A DNA stretch of 64,000 nt from Lethocerus indicus (taxonomy: Eukaryota; Arthropoda; Insecta; Hemiptera; Belostomatidae), in assembly GCA_019843655.1 (NCBI GenBank), contig JACDQD010000011.1, forward strand, positions 17,464,604 to 17,528,603. The letters run 5' to 3'. Shown piece after piece: positions 43,922 to 56,975 of this stretch. The translations under genes and the position numbers were made by a program. The notes under the pieces are model-generated. The model saw only the letters and a program-made list of their open reading frames with translations, made no database searches and was not told the DNA's origin. The stretch's first letter is position 1, and each line of letters opens with the position of its first letter.

Positions 43922-44990
43922 TTTCTCCAGTTTTATTCTCAAACTCTTGATGTTGCTTTCTCAAACTCCTGATGTTTTATTCTCAAACCCTTGATATCTT
44001 ATTCTCAAACTCTTCATATTGTATTCTCAAACTCTTGATGTTGCATTCTCAAACTCCTGATGCGTTATTATCAAACCCTTGTTATCTTATTCTCAAACTC
44101 TTCATTTATTTTATTCTGAAACTATTGATGTTGCATTCTCAAACTCCTGATGTTTTATTCTCAAAGCCTTGTTAACTTATTCTAAAACTCTTCATGTTTT
44201 ATTCCCAAACTTTTGATTTTTTTATTCTAAATATCTTGATGTTTTATTCTCAAATGCTTGATATCTTATTCTCAAACTCTTCATTTTGTATTCCCAAACT
44301 CTTGATGTTGCATTCTCAAAAAAATGTTTTATTTTTATTCTCTCTCAAATGTTTTATTCTCAAACTCTTGATGTTGCATTCTCAAACTCTTCATGTTTTA
44401 TTTACAAATTCTTGACGTCGTATTCCCTAACCCTCGATGTTTTATTCTCAGGCTCTTCATGTTTTATTCTCAAACTCTTGATGTTGCATTCTCAAACTCG
44501 TGCTCTACTCTCATACACTCGACGTTTTCGTCTCAAACTACTGATGTTTTATTCTCAAAACCTTCATGTTTTATTCTCAAAATCTTGATGTTCATTCTCA
44601 AACTCATGACGTTTTATTTTCAAACTCTTGACGTCTTGTTTCCTAATCCTCGATGTTTTATTCTCAGACTCTTCATGTTTTATTCTCAAACTCTTCATGT
44701 TGCATTCTCAAACTCGTGCTCTACTCTCATACTCTCGACGTTTTCGTCTCAAACTACTGATGTTTTATTCTCAAAATCTTTGATGTTCATTCTCAAACTC
44801 ATGACGTTTTATTTTCAAACTCTTGACGTCTTGTTTCCTAACCCTCGATGTTTTATACTCAGACTCTTCATGTTTTATTCTCAAACTCTTCGTGTCTTAT
44901 TCTCAAACTCGCGTTCCATTCTCATACTCTCGACGTTTTATTCTCAAATTCTCGATATTTTATTCTCAAACCCTCGATCTTTTCCTTCCG
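43922..44990. repeat. 21-bp minisatellite, TATTCTCAAACTCTTGATGTT
   Basis: About 50 units of 21 bp (range 19-23) with extensive variants (CTTCATGTT, CGACGTTTT, CTTGACGTC). Higher-order repetition is visible: a block of about ten units at 44,400-44,590 recurs at 44,640-44,790 and partly at 44,810-44,960. Because 21 is divisible by 3, one frame stays open for 235 codons; it is not a gene. Confidence 0.95.
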
Positions 44991-45087
44991 ACTGTTTCCC
45001 TTACGACTTAATGAAAGGACGTCCTCTAATTCAGACGTTCGGTCGGCTCGTCTCTAGAGGTGTGACCGGCCCGTTGCCGGCCCCACT

Positions 45088-48000
45088 ACGTCTTCAGTAG
45101 CAGAATGCCGACATAATAATTCTAACGGGCATCATTCAAATGCGTACGGTACCTCCCGGGCACCCTGAACTGGTCTGTATTTTCTTCAGGCGTGTACCGA
45201 AAGGATAATGTATACGGTGGGCGCACCGAGAAAACAACGGTGACGTGTAAAGTGGGCGCGTTAATGCCCGTCCCATAAGAAACGTGACAATGGGTTCTGT
45301 GCCGAGGTGTGACGATATTGCGCGCCGGGGTAAACACCTGGAGCCAGAATACGCCTTTATTATCCCCCTCAACCCCTAAACTCGACAACCGTCCATGAAA
45401 TCGGACAATTCTCCGGTTCCGACTCCACTATATCCACTATACTACAGTAAGGTTATCAAAAATATTTAATTTACATTTATTAGTTTTCCGTCTCCTCTCG
45501 CCGGCTCGGTCTTTCGCTAGACCTGTTCGCCGTCTTCAGTAGCCGGTGTTGTGCCTCGTGTTTGTCGCCTATACGTTTTCGATTACTACAGGGCCATAAA
45601 AACACGGCCATTACCGCTGTACGGCACGCGGTAATAAAATTTGGTGAAATTATCAGAACACTGCCGATTACGGATATATCTGGCATACGTCGATATTTTC
45701 GGGTTTATGAAATAAACGTCATTATTTCTCAGATACACCGACAAACGTCGTACGTTGAATAAAAATATTTTTATTAAGGTTGGGACAAAATATCGAGTTC
45801 ATCGAGGTGTCACTTTGGGAGTTTTCTCATTTATGCCCCTCCGTTTGTCCTTGAATATTTCCATATTTTCCATTATGTCCGGAACCGGAAACCCGGTTTA
45901 TTACATTTCAGGACTGTTCGAAACAACTAAAATAAGTTTTAACGCTAATGTTAGCGCTGGTTCTAATGTTATCTTCATTGAAAGGTGGAAACGGGAAATT
46001 CTCTATTTATGCATAGACAGGAGATCGAAGTTCGTCACGTTTTCGTGATTTTTCGAGAATTTATTTGACGGTAAATTTCACATCCGAGAGCGTGACCGCC
46101 GCTTGCCGCCTTCTGGAAAAAAAACGATGTTCATTAAAAAATAATTTCGGTTTGGAGATAATTTCGCGCGGCCAAGATAACCGGCCCAAACTACCGCAAC
46201 GATAAGTCTCAGTGTTAACAGTGTTAATAATATTGTAAATTATCTGTCAATTAATTGAAGCTCTCAATTGTATTCCAGTGCCCTCGACCCGTTCTGTGTT
46301 TCGGCTTTTCGCCATCGTCGCTATCACGAGGAAATATGTCAAGTTCAACTTTTGCTTTGAACTTAAAACTAAACCTTATCCTGTCATATCTGGATTAAAG
46401 TTTAAACTCAGTCAGAATTTATGCGTCATGTCGTGTTCAGTAAAGGAATATTTGTTGAATAACTGCGGGTGAAAATGCGCCATCCTGGACCTTCAGGATT
46501 TGGTTGTAATTTAGTTTTAAGTACAGCTAATCTTGTACTTATTGTTTGTAAGGCAAAATGGCTTGTACGTAACCGATATTAGCATCCAGAAGAACGTAAA
46601 TACGAATAACCCACCCACACTTGGTTTGTTTTTTGTCGCTTGTACTTAAAGAAGCTTATTATCCCACAAAATTTACAATCGATACTTCCCCGGGTACAAT
46701 ATTTGCCCTACATATCTGGATATATTGCGAAAATTTATAATTTTTTGCGTCCGCAAAAAATCATGTTTTCTCCTCACCTTCCCGATTTTCATTTACACGA
46801 AGCGTCCAAAATATTGTAGAGAAAATAACATATTTGTAGATACAAAATTGTGCGTGACTAATGGCCATAAGGATAATATCCATCCTTCGTTAAGGGGTTA
46901 AGGTTTGGTTGGGGACCGCGGGTTTGGAATTTAATCAAAAATTAAAGAAAAAAAAAAAGTCGCTCTTATATTAAACAACGTAAAATAACTAGTTAAGATT
47001 GTGAATCGTCTTGTGGGCCGCGGCTTTTGATAACGGCCCGGTATTGATAATAAGCTGTGGCTTCTGAATGATTCCCTTTATCTGAAGAGGACGGAGGCGA
47101 CGGTCGCCCGATCATCGGCAAGTCACGGACGATTCTCACCCGGGACACAGGAAGTGTCCTCCCCCAAATGGAAAACCGAGATACCGAACATCTCGGCAGT
47201 TCTGGCCCCCCCTATCTAAAAACCGCTTTGGTCCAATACAGTTCTGAGACTTGAATTTATAAAACGGCCTCATCTTCTTCGACGCAAGGACACATCAAAT
47301 TCTGATTTAGAATCCTATAGGATTTGGAACAGATAAATTCAGTTTGTGCTCATGAATCACTTCGGCCGCAAAACCGGTCTAGCAAATTGAGGGAACCGGC
47401 GAGAGAATGGAAGTAATTTTAATAATGGAATGAAAATTCAACGCATCGCACTGATTTTATTGTAGGGCGAAATTTAATTTACAATTTAAAAATTTACGTC
47501 ATTCATGACATGACACGACAAGCAGGATACAATATAACCTAGCAGAGGGAAAACTTCCGGATATTCCATTAGGCATTAAGATAAGGTTTTAGCAGAGGTT
47601 TTGTCGTCGCCAGTCAAATTTGAAACGTTCGCCTTACTTATATTTTCCCGAGGCGGAAAAAATGCCGATATTTTCGCTTGTACACGTTGCGCGGATTTTC
47701 CAATTTTCTCGGGGCGACAAGAAAATTCCGTACCTCCACCCCCCCCCTAAAACTCAAGTTAAACAAAACCGTCCCCAGGAATGGGAAAGTACCGAGAGAG
47801 AGTCGGGCTAGGGAAAGGGAGATCGTGACGGGAATTACGTTGTAGGGCAAAACCGCGATTATGCATGTATAGAGAGGGAGAGAGAGAGAGTGGGAGGGAG
47901 GGAGATGAGAAATTGTAGCGGACGAAACAGAGAGAGAGAGAGAGAGAGAGGAATAAAAGTTGAAGCGGAGAAACCTGTTAACTTCAGAGCAGATTGAGAG

Positions 48001-48280
48001 CAACCGCCCCCCCCGCCCCTGCAAAACGAATAAAGATGGAAATTTATAATGATGACATTTCCCCGCGGAAACTCACCCCCTGGAATTAACCCCCGGCGGC
48101 ATTATAACCGAAATTCCCCTCCTGTATAATACACGATTCATCAGCCACAGCTTCACAGTTATTCGTCAATATCGAAATACATGAACGTTTCAACAACAGT
48201 TTAATCCAGTCAACAGACATATATTGCGAGATTTAAAATTAGAAAATGGATTAGCAGTGAGTTGTCCTCTTCCGATCCAG
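45088..48280. other. Unannotated stretch with F1 scraps
   Basis: F1 pieces: CGTCTTCAGTAGCAG (45,089-45,103), a longer minus-strand piece at 45,483-45,552 (GCCGGCTCGGTCTTTCGCTA, helix II deleted) and GGTCTAGCAAATTGAGGG (47,377-47,394). A TTAA-type end may lie near 46,884-46,900. GA tracts at about 47,872-47,892 and 47,928-47,951. The frame at 47,638-48,024 is driven by these tracts. No gene. Confidence 0.45.
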
Positions 48281-48288
48281 TCATATTG

Positions 48289-48895
48289 ACAGTAATATTA
48301 ATATTAGTGAAAACAACAGTGATAACAGTATCAATTGATTGGGTAATAGTGATAATAGTTTGCTGCATATTAGGCGCCACAAAAATGGAAATTTATCCGT
48401 TAATTATATTGGACCGGCAACTAAATAATTGCGGATTTTTGTCCCATCCGCGAGAATTCCCCAAAATTGTTACACATTTACAAACATTACGCCTCTTCAA
48501 TATTGTGTTTCTGAGCGTATTTAGCCTGAATTCTACTAATTAATGTTTCGCCGCATCGAAAAGATTCGAGGTCGAATTCATATTAACCAAATTTTCACAG
48601 TAATATTAATATTAATGAAAACAGCAGTGATAACAGTTTTCAATCGATTGGGTAATAGTGATAATATTTTGCTGCATATTACAGGCGTCACAAAAATGGA
48701 AATTTATCCGTTAATTATATTGGACCGGCAACTAAATAATTGCGGATTTTTGTCCCATACGCGAGAATTAATTTAAAATACTTTCCTCGGCCTCATCAAT
48801 ATTGTGTCTCTGAGCGTATTTAGCCTGAACTCTGTAGAATATTTCGCTGTATCGAAAAGATTCGATGTCGAAGTCGTCTTAACGAAATTTTCCAA
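48289..48895 (+). repeat. Tandem pair of about 310-bp units, each carrying a mariner end
   Basis: Unit 1 starts at about 48,289 and unit 2 at about 48,598 (CAGTAATATTAATATTA). Each contains ATTATATTGGACCGGCAACT followed by AAATAATTGCGGATTT, a mellifera-type mariner terminus preceded by TA, and each ends with TTGTGT-TCTGAGCG-ATTTAGCC and GAAAAGATTCGA-GTCGAA. The mariner end was therefore copied together with its flank. Confidence 0.85.
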
Positions 48896-49533
48896 CTGCC
48901 AAAGATTGATATCGCGCGGGGGAAAATACGAAAAGAAATTGTGAAAATAATTATGCGGGCTGCCTTCAACTTTGACGGTCGCTTCGGCTGATTCCGTGTA
49001 ATTTGAGTTCAAATTGAATTATTGAGTGTTATTTGCGGGGGGTCCTCCACGGGGCCCCCCGGAATCTCTTCGAATTGGTATCGTAGGGGATTTTACGAAA
49101 AAAAAAAAAAAGCGGCTTCGCCCGTTGTAAATCACAACGGAGGAATTACGAATTGCATTCCTGTTTACGAGCCGTAATCGCGTGGCGTTGCAAATTGCAA
49201 TTTGGACGCCGGAGTCGCCGGCGACGATAATTGCGCGGGTCCGAACGAGATTTTTAAATTATACAGAAACGGACGAAGCCCCCGCCCCCAACCAAATTAC
49301 ACACGGCAATCGTATGTAATTTTTTGTTTCTGCGCCAATTTCAATTCGGCGCCCCGACTTAAACGCGGCCGCCTTACGGGCGAATATTTACGGCGAATCA
49401 ATTTGACCGTAATTTGTAATATCCCGCAAGGCTAGTTGGGCGCGTTAAGAAATTACACTTTTTATTCGGGCAAACTCGAGTCATCGCCCATAAGCTTGAT
49501 CACAAAAGCTGTGTACGAATTATTTAACGAAAT
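48896..49533. other. Unannotated non-coding stretch
   Basis: Contains an A-run near 49,101-49,112. No gene is recognised. Confidence 0.45.
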
Positions 49534-49724
49534 TTAACCCTCTGTGGGACGAATTTTTATTTTAAATCCAAAAAAATTGGGGGAATGAAAAAAAAATTGA
49601 TATTGATATTGGTTGTGTTGACATCGTTATAGGATTAAGATTTATCCACCATCTCACGAAAAACGCTTTAATTGGTAAAATCTCGATAAATTGAAATGTG
49701 ACCTGAAAGTTCATAGAGTGTTAA
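49534..49724. mobile_element. piggyBac-like MITE, copy 2
   Basis: TTAA at 49,534-49,537 followed by CCCTCTGTGGGACGAATTTT; the right end is degraded (CATAGAGTG then TTAA at 49,721-49,724). The interior (AAAAAAAAATTGATATTGAT, ATAGGATTAAGATTT, AAAATCTCGATAAATTGAAA) matches copy 1 at 3,002-3,205 in the same orientation. Confidence 0.8.
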
Positions 49725-51205
49725 GTTCACGACCGGACAGTGGAGCCCAATAAAGAATATTTCAGAAATTTTGGTACTAAATTTTAGGTAAAATTTTAAA
49801 TTTGTTGTGCACGGTGTTTAGCGCTCAACTCCAGTTCCAGTCGCGGAATTCATGTTTCATTTATTGACATAGACAAAACTATTGTAATTTCTAATAAAAT
49901 ATATTAATTAAATTGCTTTTAGAAAAGCCCGTTTATATTTCCGCTTAATTTAACACTTTTGTAACTGACTTTTTTCTTTAGAAAGTCGTATCGCAGTGTT
50001 AAATATGCTCTTGTTGGACTACTTTGATGAAAAATATGCGCTGAAAATGACCGGTTTTTACACTATTCTGAAATTGAATTGAGAACTTTCAAGATGCATA
50101 ACGGCGGTCGACTTTATGTACAGTGTTTGATTCTGTTCACACAATCATTCGCGATGAATTACCGACCGAGATTGGGGCGTATGCAAATTGTCCAGCGTAA
50201 ATTTTCCGGATAATTTTACCGAAAAAAAAATCAGAATTTACGGTCGATGAACAGAAAAAGGGGAGATCGCCTGGAAAGTCGGGCGTCTGGAGCGAGACCG
50301 AATAATTTCATGAAAAACGGCCAATCTATTATTTATATATCTCGAAATCGTGTCTAATTGACGCTCGCCCCGTTGATTCCCCACCTTGATGCTCAATATT
50401 GATATACGGGCGGCTTCAATTATTTCAGCCGGCTGGACAGTAGGTTTGTGGTGTTTCTGTGTCCTCTGTAAATATAAAATAAAAACAGGAGTATTCGCGA
50501 TAAATAAGTTTGTATTATGACTTCTTTTCCGGCGTTTCTAGGGGGGCAATTTTGTGATCCATAATGGGGGTGGTTTGGGGGCGCTTGCAAGTGTGTGTAT
50601 CTTAATTTTTCGGTGAACCCTCGCGTGTTTAATGCGCTTTAAATTGCTGACATTGCGAGCCGGGGGTCCACTTCAAACCCTTAGTTATTTCTTCTTCTGA
50701 AGTTTATCTGACTTTTAACCCCCTACACTGAGTGAGAGAGAAAGGGGTAAAAGGTCTTTTAAATTTTAACCCTCCGCTAGGAGTCGGACAATTTTCTCGA
50801 TTTTCCATTCTCCGTATAATTAAGGAGAATTTCCTCCCGCCCCCCGCCACGTGGTAATTTTTAAATTTCCCCCGCCCCTCTACGGGGGTGGGTCCGACTT
50901 TTAACTTAATAACAGCGTAAATGACCCCGAGCACTAAATGGGGGCCGAAACATTTGAAGTTTCGGCCCAATTTTTAGAAAAAAAAAAGGAAAATAGTGAA
51001 AAATAAAAGGACCTCCGAAATGAAACCACCTGCAGCCCTTTGAAAATTTTGCACGATTACAATTCCCGAAAATAATACAGGACCAAAATTCGTAATTCGC
51101 TGTGCCCCGTAGATTCTGAAATTTGGGGGAATCGAACGGGTGATGGGAATCTTTATAATGGCGGACCTGAAATACTCCACATATGCTACTGAAGAATGCC
51201 TGAAA
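49725..51205. other. Unannotated non-coding stretch
   Basis: A short F1 scrap (GGTGTTTCTGTGTCCTCTG) is near 50,450-50,468. GC-rich minus-strand frames at 50,704-51,180 have no domains. Confidence 0.45.
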
Positions 51206-51207
51206 TG

Positions 51208-52135
51208 TTTGCTTTCAATACCATCCGGTCACAGATTAACATCTGAACTAATTTATTCCATAATCCACCTGAAGCCAACCTTAATCCACCTTAACCCATT
51301 CGTGTTAATCCATCTTAATCCACCTTAATCCGCCTTAATCCACCTTAATCCCTTAATCCACCTTAATCCATCTTAATCCACCTTAATCCATCTTAATCCA
51401 TCTTAATCCACCATAATCCATATTAATCCACCTTAATCTACCTTAACTCATTCGTGTTGATCCACCTTAATCCATCTTAATCCACCTTAATCCACCTTAA
51501 TCCATCTTAATCCACCATAATCCATATTAATCCACCTTAATCTACCTTAACCCATTCGTGTTAATCCACCTTAATCCACCTTAATCCACCTTAATCCACC
51601 TTAATCCACCTTAATCCACCTTAATCCACCTTAATCCACCTTAATCCACCTTAATCCACCTTAATCCATCTTAATCCACCTTAATCCACCTTAATCCATT
51701 AATCCACCTTAATCCACCTTAATCCACCTTAATCCACCTTAATCCACCTTAATCCATCTTAATCCACATTAATCCATCTTAATCTACCTTAACCCACCTT
51801 AATCCACCTTAATCCAACTTAATCCACCTTAATCCACTTAATCCATCTTAATCCACCTTAATCCACCTTAACCCATACGCGTTAATCCACTTTAGTTTAC
51901 TTTAATCCACCAATTTTTGCTTTCAATACCATCCGGTGACATATTAACTTCTGAACTAATTTATTCCTTAATCCACCTTAAGCCAAACTTAATCTACCTT
52001 AACCCATACGTGTTAATCCACCTTAGTCCCCTTAATGTACCTTAATCTACCTTAATCTAACCTAATCCACCTTAATCTACCGTAACCCATATGTGTTAAT
52101 CCATCATAATACATTTTAATTTACTTTAATCCACC
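51208..52135. repeat. 10-bp minisatellite, TTAATCCACC, with duplicated flanking block
   Basis: About 75 units of 10 bp at 51,262-52,060, with interspersed CCCATTCGTGTTAATCC variants. A non-satellite block at 51,208-51,280 (TTGCTTTCAATACCATCCGG, CTGAACTAATTTATTCC) recurs at 51,914-51,990, so at least one large duplication included both flank and array. Confidence 0.95.
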
Positions 52136-53394
52136 AATTTTAAATTTTAACCAGATGCCAAGCAGTTGCCGGTAGAATGAACAAACTTGTACTGACTTCT
52201 TCTGCGGGAGACGATGGCGTGTCTTTTAAAAAAATTAAGTAACTCTCTTAAAGATTGTAGACAATTTCCAAACGGGCCCTTCCGTTTGTTCTGTAATCGA
52301 TGATCATGGGGGCTGTAAAAGGAATAAAAGCGACCGCACACGGCATTAGGCTAATGATTCAATTCTGGACAAGCCATTAAATTAATTACAGGTAAAAGCC
52401 GATTCGAGTAAACTGGGCAAGAAAGAACCCGGGTTCACCTGTCCCAGGACCCACCCCCGCCCCCGCCCGCCCCACACTCTGCCACTCATCGACCAGCTTC
52501 TAATCATAGTACTTTCCATTATCCAGCCCAGCTTGTACATGTTGAGAGGGGCCACGGTAATCAAATCACTATAAATTGATGCTCGGCGAAGGGGGGAATA
52601 AAATTGGTCATCGGATAACGGTGATGGTCAGCCGTGAATATTGAAACTTCTGGGGCACCTGCCGTAGTCAATGTCGGACGGAGTTGTCCATCGATTCACA
52701 ACGACGCGGTTCTTGCGGTCTTCAGTGTCAGGTTCTTCGGTCGTTTTCGGCTGTTCGCCATCGGCAGGTCCGTGAGTAGACCCGAAGACGTTTGCTATGT
52801 TACTCCTCTCGCTGGTTTCGTCTTTCGCTAGACCGGTTTCGGTCCAGCTCGCCGAAGTCACGAATGTTACAAACTGGACATGTAAGAATTAACTATAATT
52901 TAAGATATCTGACAAACCGAACCAGTTTCAGCATCTGATTAAACCGATAAATTGTAGATAGAACATACGGAATTCTGCAACTGAATAACTAGTTACGCTC
53001 TGTCTAATTTCAGTTTACTAAAATTCCAGCTTCTCCGCTTTTCCGAGCCCCAGTTATAATTACAATCATCCTGTTCGTTGGTCTCGAACTGGGACGATTC
53101 ACGACGCTGTACGACACGATGTTGGAGGAAAAGGAATAATTCATAGAACGATATGTTTTAATCATGAATGAAATATTACAGTTGCGCGCGTCAGCGTGGG
53201 TGAATTGGGGCGTGCCAATGTTCGGCGTTTCGCTTCGAAAATAACATAATTCGAGAAAATAAAAATCATCCAAATATAATGTGCCCGATATCGTGTTTCC
53301 GCACGTTTCAGTACGCTTCAGTAGCCATTAGGGTAGCATTTTACAGCGCTGGGATAAATCCCCCCCAAGCTAATAGCTGTCTCTAAACGTAACC
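52136..53394. other. Unannotated stretch with an F1 scrap
   Basis: A degenerate F1 piece lies at 52,735-52,862 (CGGCTGTTCGCCATCGG and CTTTCGCTAGACCGGTTTCG), without a complete ribozyme core. No gene is supported. Confidence 0.5.
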
Positions 53395-53640
53395 AGTATT
53401 GAGACATACCTTGGAGCATTGAGGACGGTTCGAAGGACTTTCGACTGGAATCTCTGGATCCTGGATTTCTTAGCGGGATCCCCACAGCTCTATACCGTAT
53501 GTCCCTGTCGGTTTGAGTATCGTTTTGTATATTATTGTCAGTTTTTTTACTTAAGGTCAATTTCGATGTCCGTCTCAGTAACGGCCTTAAGAGTCCAAAT
53601 TTTCAGTTCAAGTCGATTCTTTTGAGTCGGGGTTTGTGTG
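53395..53640 (-). pseudogene. Jockey-clade LINE, 3' remnant within inverted duplication
   Basis: The minus strand reads through the same region as the copy at 23.9 kb, starting at the identical 5' truncation point near the CGACTCAAAAGAATCGACTT text. It breaks off about 250 bp later, after the equivalent of NAPRYVSQYW, so its 3' end is lost. Confidence 0.82.
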
Positions 53641-53845
53641 GGGATAAGAATGAGTCTAAAGAAGAGAAAGAATTCAATCTGAGAGCAAAACTTTCACTAC
53701 TAAAAAGAAAATTAACAATAATTTCAGGTGACACTTCCATTTGTCTTGTGTGTTTTCCAGGACGGCGAAAAGACGTAATCGTAATTTCGGCCCCGATGAA
53801 GCGGAACGCTGTGGAAATTCTCGAACCATTTTCCAGTGTAATTTA
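53641..53845 (+). repeat. Flank of inverted segmental duplication, copy B
   Basis: Inverted complement of 23,594-23,861. It includes the same AAGAATGAGTCTAAAGAAG text that carries the target site of the LINE in copy A. Confidence 0.75.
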
Positions 53846-53890
53846 GACCGTTCCATCCCGTATGTCCATGTAGGTTTTAATATTGTAAAG
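53838..53890 (-). pseudogene. Jockey LINE scrap with internal deletion
   Basis: The minus-strand frame contains HVTFT joined directly to ILKPTWTYGME, two motifs normally about 80 or more residues apart in Jockey RT (both are seen in or near the 15.2-15.8 kb copy). It lies inside a 171-codon frame that is otherwise unrecognised. Confidence 0.6.
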
Positions 53891-56870
53891 GTGACGTGAG
53901 GATTCTTCCAGCCATCCACTGAAAGGTGTTCCTTAAGTGATCTGAAGCAGGGAACTTTGGAAGTCTCTGTTATCTTCCGTATGCGGTGCGGGCCTCGGGA
54001 GGACAGTCGGTGATAATGAAGACAAATCTTCCTCTCCGGTCGGTTAATGGCCGTGTTTACTGAACCGTTACCGGCTAATAAGGCGGACTCCGGTTGACAT
54101 ATTATACGGGCAGGACAGCTTCTGTAATCCGATATACGGAGGCGGTCATCCTCCGCGCTGCCTAAACGCGGGCCTAAGTCCGACCGCAAGTCTCCGGTGT
54201 CTCTGCCTCACCGGCCCGGGGTTTCCTCCTTCTCCGCCTCCTCCGGGTCGCGCTCCTCCCCGAGAGGGGCTGCTCCTGCGGTTTACGACCGTTCCTCGTC
54301 CTCCTCCGTTACCGCCCGCTCCCGGTAACCGGACACTCCACAGGTTTCACGCCGCGTTAAACCCCCGGGGCCCGCTTCCAACAGTCCTTGTTTCCCCTTC
54401 TCCACCCTAATGGACTCGTTTTATATAAACACCCGATTAAATTTAACACAACCGCTATTTATATAATATTCGCGGCGGTATTTCGTCCATCCCGTAGTTT
54501 GGCCGCTGAAATAGTCCATTGAAACAGTCAAAAACCGCGAAACCCTCCCGTTTGACTCAGCTCAGAGCTCAATTGATTAGCGACGCTTTTCCTTAATGCG
54601 GCACAGAAAAAAAGAGAGCCTTTCCCAACAATACATTCCCGGACTTTACGCGTAGCACAAATTAAATTTTAACCGTTGAAATAAAACAGCGACTTATAAA
54701 CAGTATGAAGTCCGAAGTTGCGGTTAAGTTGGGCCCTATAATCGACCTCGGGTTGTCATAAACTAATACATTTTAGTATTCACAGTTAGTATTGTAGTCT
54801 GAATATTGTAATCTAAATATTTCGAAGTGTTACACGGGTCTGTAGTGACGACTGCATTAGGCCGAAACGAAACGATTAGGTCGAAATTTTACTACCTCCT
54901 CTTTGTTACTCCAGTTTGTACTGTAATTCAACCGATTATTTCATTCGATAATACAGATGTTTTCTGGCCGACACAAACGTATACGTCCAGAAATGTCTTC
55001 ATTCCTTCCTCCGTATCTTTTTCTAATTCGCTGTAATTGTCCCGGCAGATTTGGACGATTCCGTTTTCCTCCTGCCGGTCGTGCTCCTTTGTCGTGGCCC
55101 GACGGCCCTTGTCACGGGGGACGTGACGAAGAGGACGGTCACGTCATCCGCGGCTCGTGTCCCTCGTCCTCCTCTTCTCCGCGTCTATAGAATAACCACC
55201 CTTTCCCAATCTTTTTTTCCCTTCTGTTTTTCTTTTCTTCCAGCCTTTTCCATTCGACTTCTGCTGAGCGTAAGAAAAAGCCGTCAGTTTTCCTGACCGC
55301 TATTGAAAATTGGCCGGTGTACGCGCCATTTTCTATTCGGCCCCCAATTCTCGGTTAACTCTTAAGAGAAAGCCCGCCGTTTTCTTTGGTAAAAATGAAT
55401 TTTCCCGGCCGGCCTGTCCGGCGACGGCTAATTTATAGATTGGGAATTAGGAGATAGTTTCTTCGGGTTATTCGAGTGTTCCGAACGCGCTCGAAATTCT
55501 CAGAAAGCCGGCAAAATAATTTCAGCTTTTCCCCGAGGGCGAAACGGAAGGTGATAAAATGCCGAAAAGATCGTGACCGCCGCTGTTACTGCCGCCCGTG
55601 TTACTGACGCGGCCGTTCCGTATTTATTGCCGGGCCCGAGATAGGGATCTCGGGGACAAGCTGTTAACGACGGCGCTCGCGAAGAACGTAAAACCGGGCT
55701 CGTAATCCGCCTGTTTGTTATTTGTCAGAGCCGGAAAATTGTGAAGGAAAATCAAGATTGGGGGAAAAGTTCGATTCGTTTAATTCGGCCCCGGGTCCTA
55801 GCCCGAGGGGTGGGGGCTGGAAATGAAAATTATAAGGGCGGTAATATTATTTTTTTTTTCGCCCGCCCTTTCAGCTTTCCACGGAAGGAAATATCGAATT
55901 AGTCTCCCCATTTGAATATTGCTCGAGGCGCGGAACTATTTGTTTCTTGTAACCAATTTTTCTTCCCACCATTCATCGCCGGTGATTGCCAATTTTGGAG
56001 CCTGATTGAATTAAGGTAAAAGGGCGGCTAGCGATGATTTAAGGCTTGTTTCGTTACCCGAATGGATTATTCTGACTAATGGATTTCGGACCGTGGTTTA
56101 GTTGTACGGGAAATTTGCAGTTGGATAATTTGCGGTCCGCTACCGGGATTCGAACCCCTTCAAAATAAATGTTTCAAAATAATTTAGTGGGCGTCATTTT
56201 CGATTAAACGATTATTATACAATACAAGGGGAATACTCTATTCCCTAAGTTGGAATTCAATTTACAATTTAAAATGTCTACTTTAACCATGGTCTCGCCT
56301 TTTATACTCTCCGTCTTCAGTAGATTGGTCACTCTGTCATTTCGTTCAAACGCGATACTACCGTATTTGATGCATCGCAGGAATGGGCCAATGCTACTGG
56401 AATATTTTCCAACTCGTTCCGTTTATAATATCATCCAATTTTAGGCCCACATGGTACACCTGTCGAACCACACAAGAAGAACCACCTTGTACCCTAAACG
56501 GTCCCAGCCATCCTCATCATCTTATTTTTCGGAGATATTATAAAACTCTTTTTTTTCTCCTCTCTCTCTCTCTCTGTCTCTCGAAGCCGAGATAGGGAAC
56601 TGAGCGCTTTTAAGTGCTCGTGCATATAAATAATAATTATATGGGCGATACGGTGTTGACTGAGCGGTCTCCTGGTGCGCGATAAACAGGTGAGTAAGCG
56701 AGCCCGACGAGCACCTGCTCGCTGTACCCGCGTTATTTATTACGCCGACATTGAGAGAGTTTTTTTTTTCCTTTTTATTCGGCTCCTCTCTAAAAACGCT
56801 GACAGAACACAGCCTCGGAATGTACGGTATATCACCGCCGGTTTTCGGAATTTTTCGTCCATCCTGGATA
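53891..56870. other. Unannotated stretch, partly GC-rich
   Basis: A CG-rich zone spans 54,160-54,370. A CT tract lies at about 56,558-56,581. A tRNA-like T-arm near 56,145-56,160 was rejected. No gene is supported. Confidence 0.4.
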
Positions 56871-56904
56871 CCTGGAATACTTCGGCGAGGTGGATTTTTA
56901 CCAC

Positions 56905-56975
56905 CGCGACGGAACCTGATGACCGAACCGGTGAGAGTTCCGAAACGTCGGCAGCGGACACAACACCCTGAAAAT
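56905..56975 (+). repeat. F2 hairpin repeat, copy 3
   Basis: CTGATGA (56,916-56,922), C, CGAAC with a loop to GTTCC, GAAA (56,942-56,945), CGTC, GGCAGCGGACACAAC. The hammerhead core bases are complete, but helix I has at most one or two pairs and there is a C-C mismatch at the base of helix II. Confidence 0.6.

Noticed and set aside
44393..45100. 235-codon plus-strand frame
   Set aside because: It translates the 21-bp minisatellite, whose unit length keeps the frame open without any need for selection.
56130..56175. Minus-strand GGGGTTCGAATCCC resembling a tRNA T-arm
   Set aside because: Only three T-stem pairs form, and no other cloverleaf arms are present.
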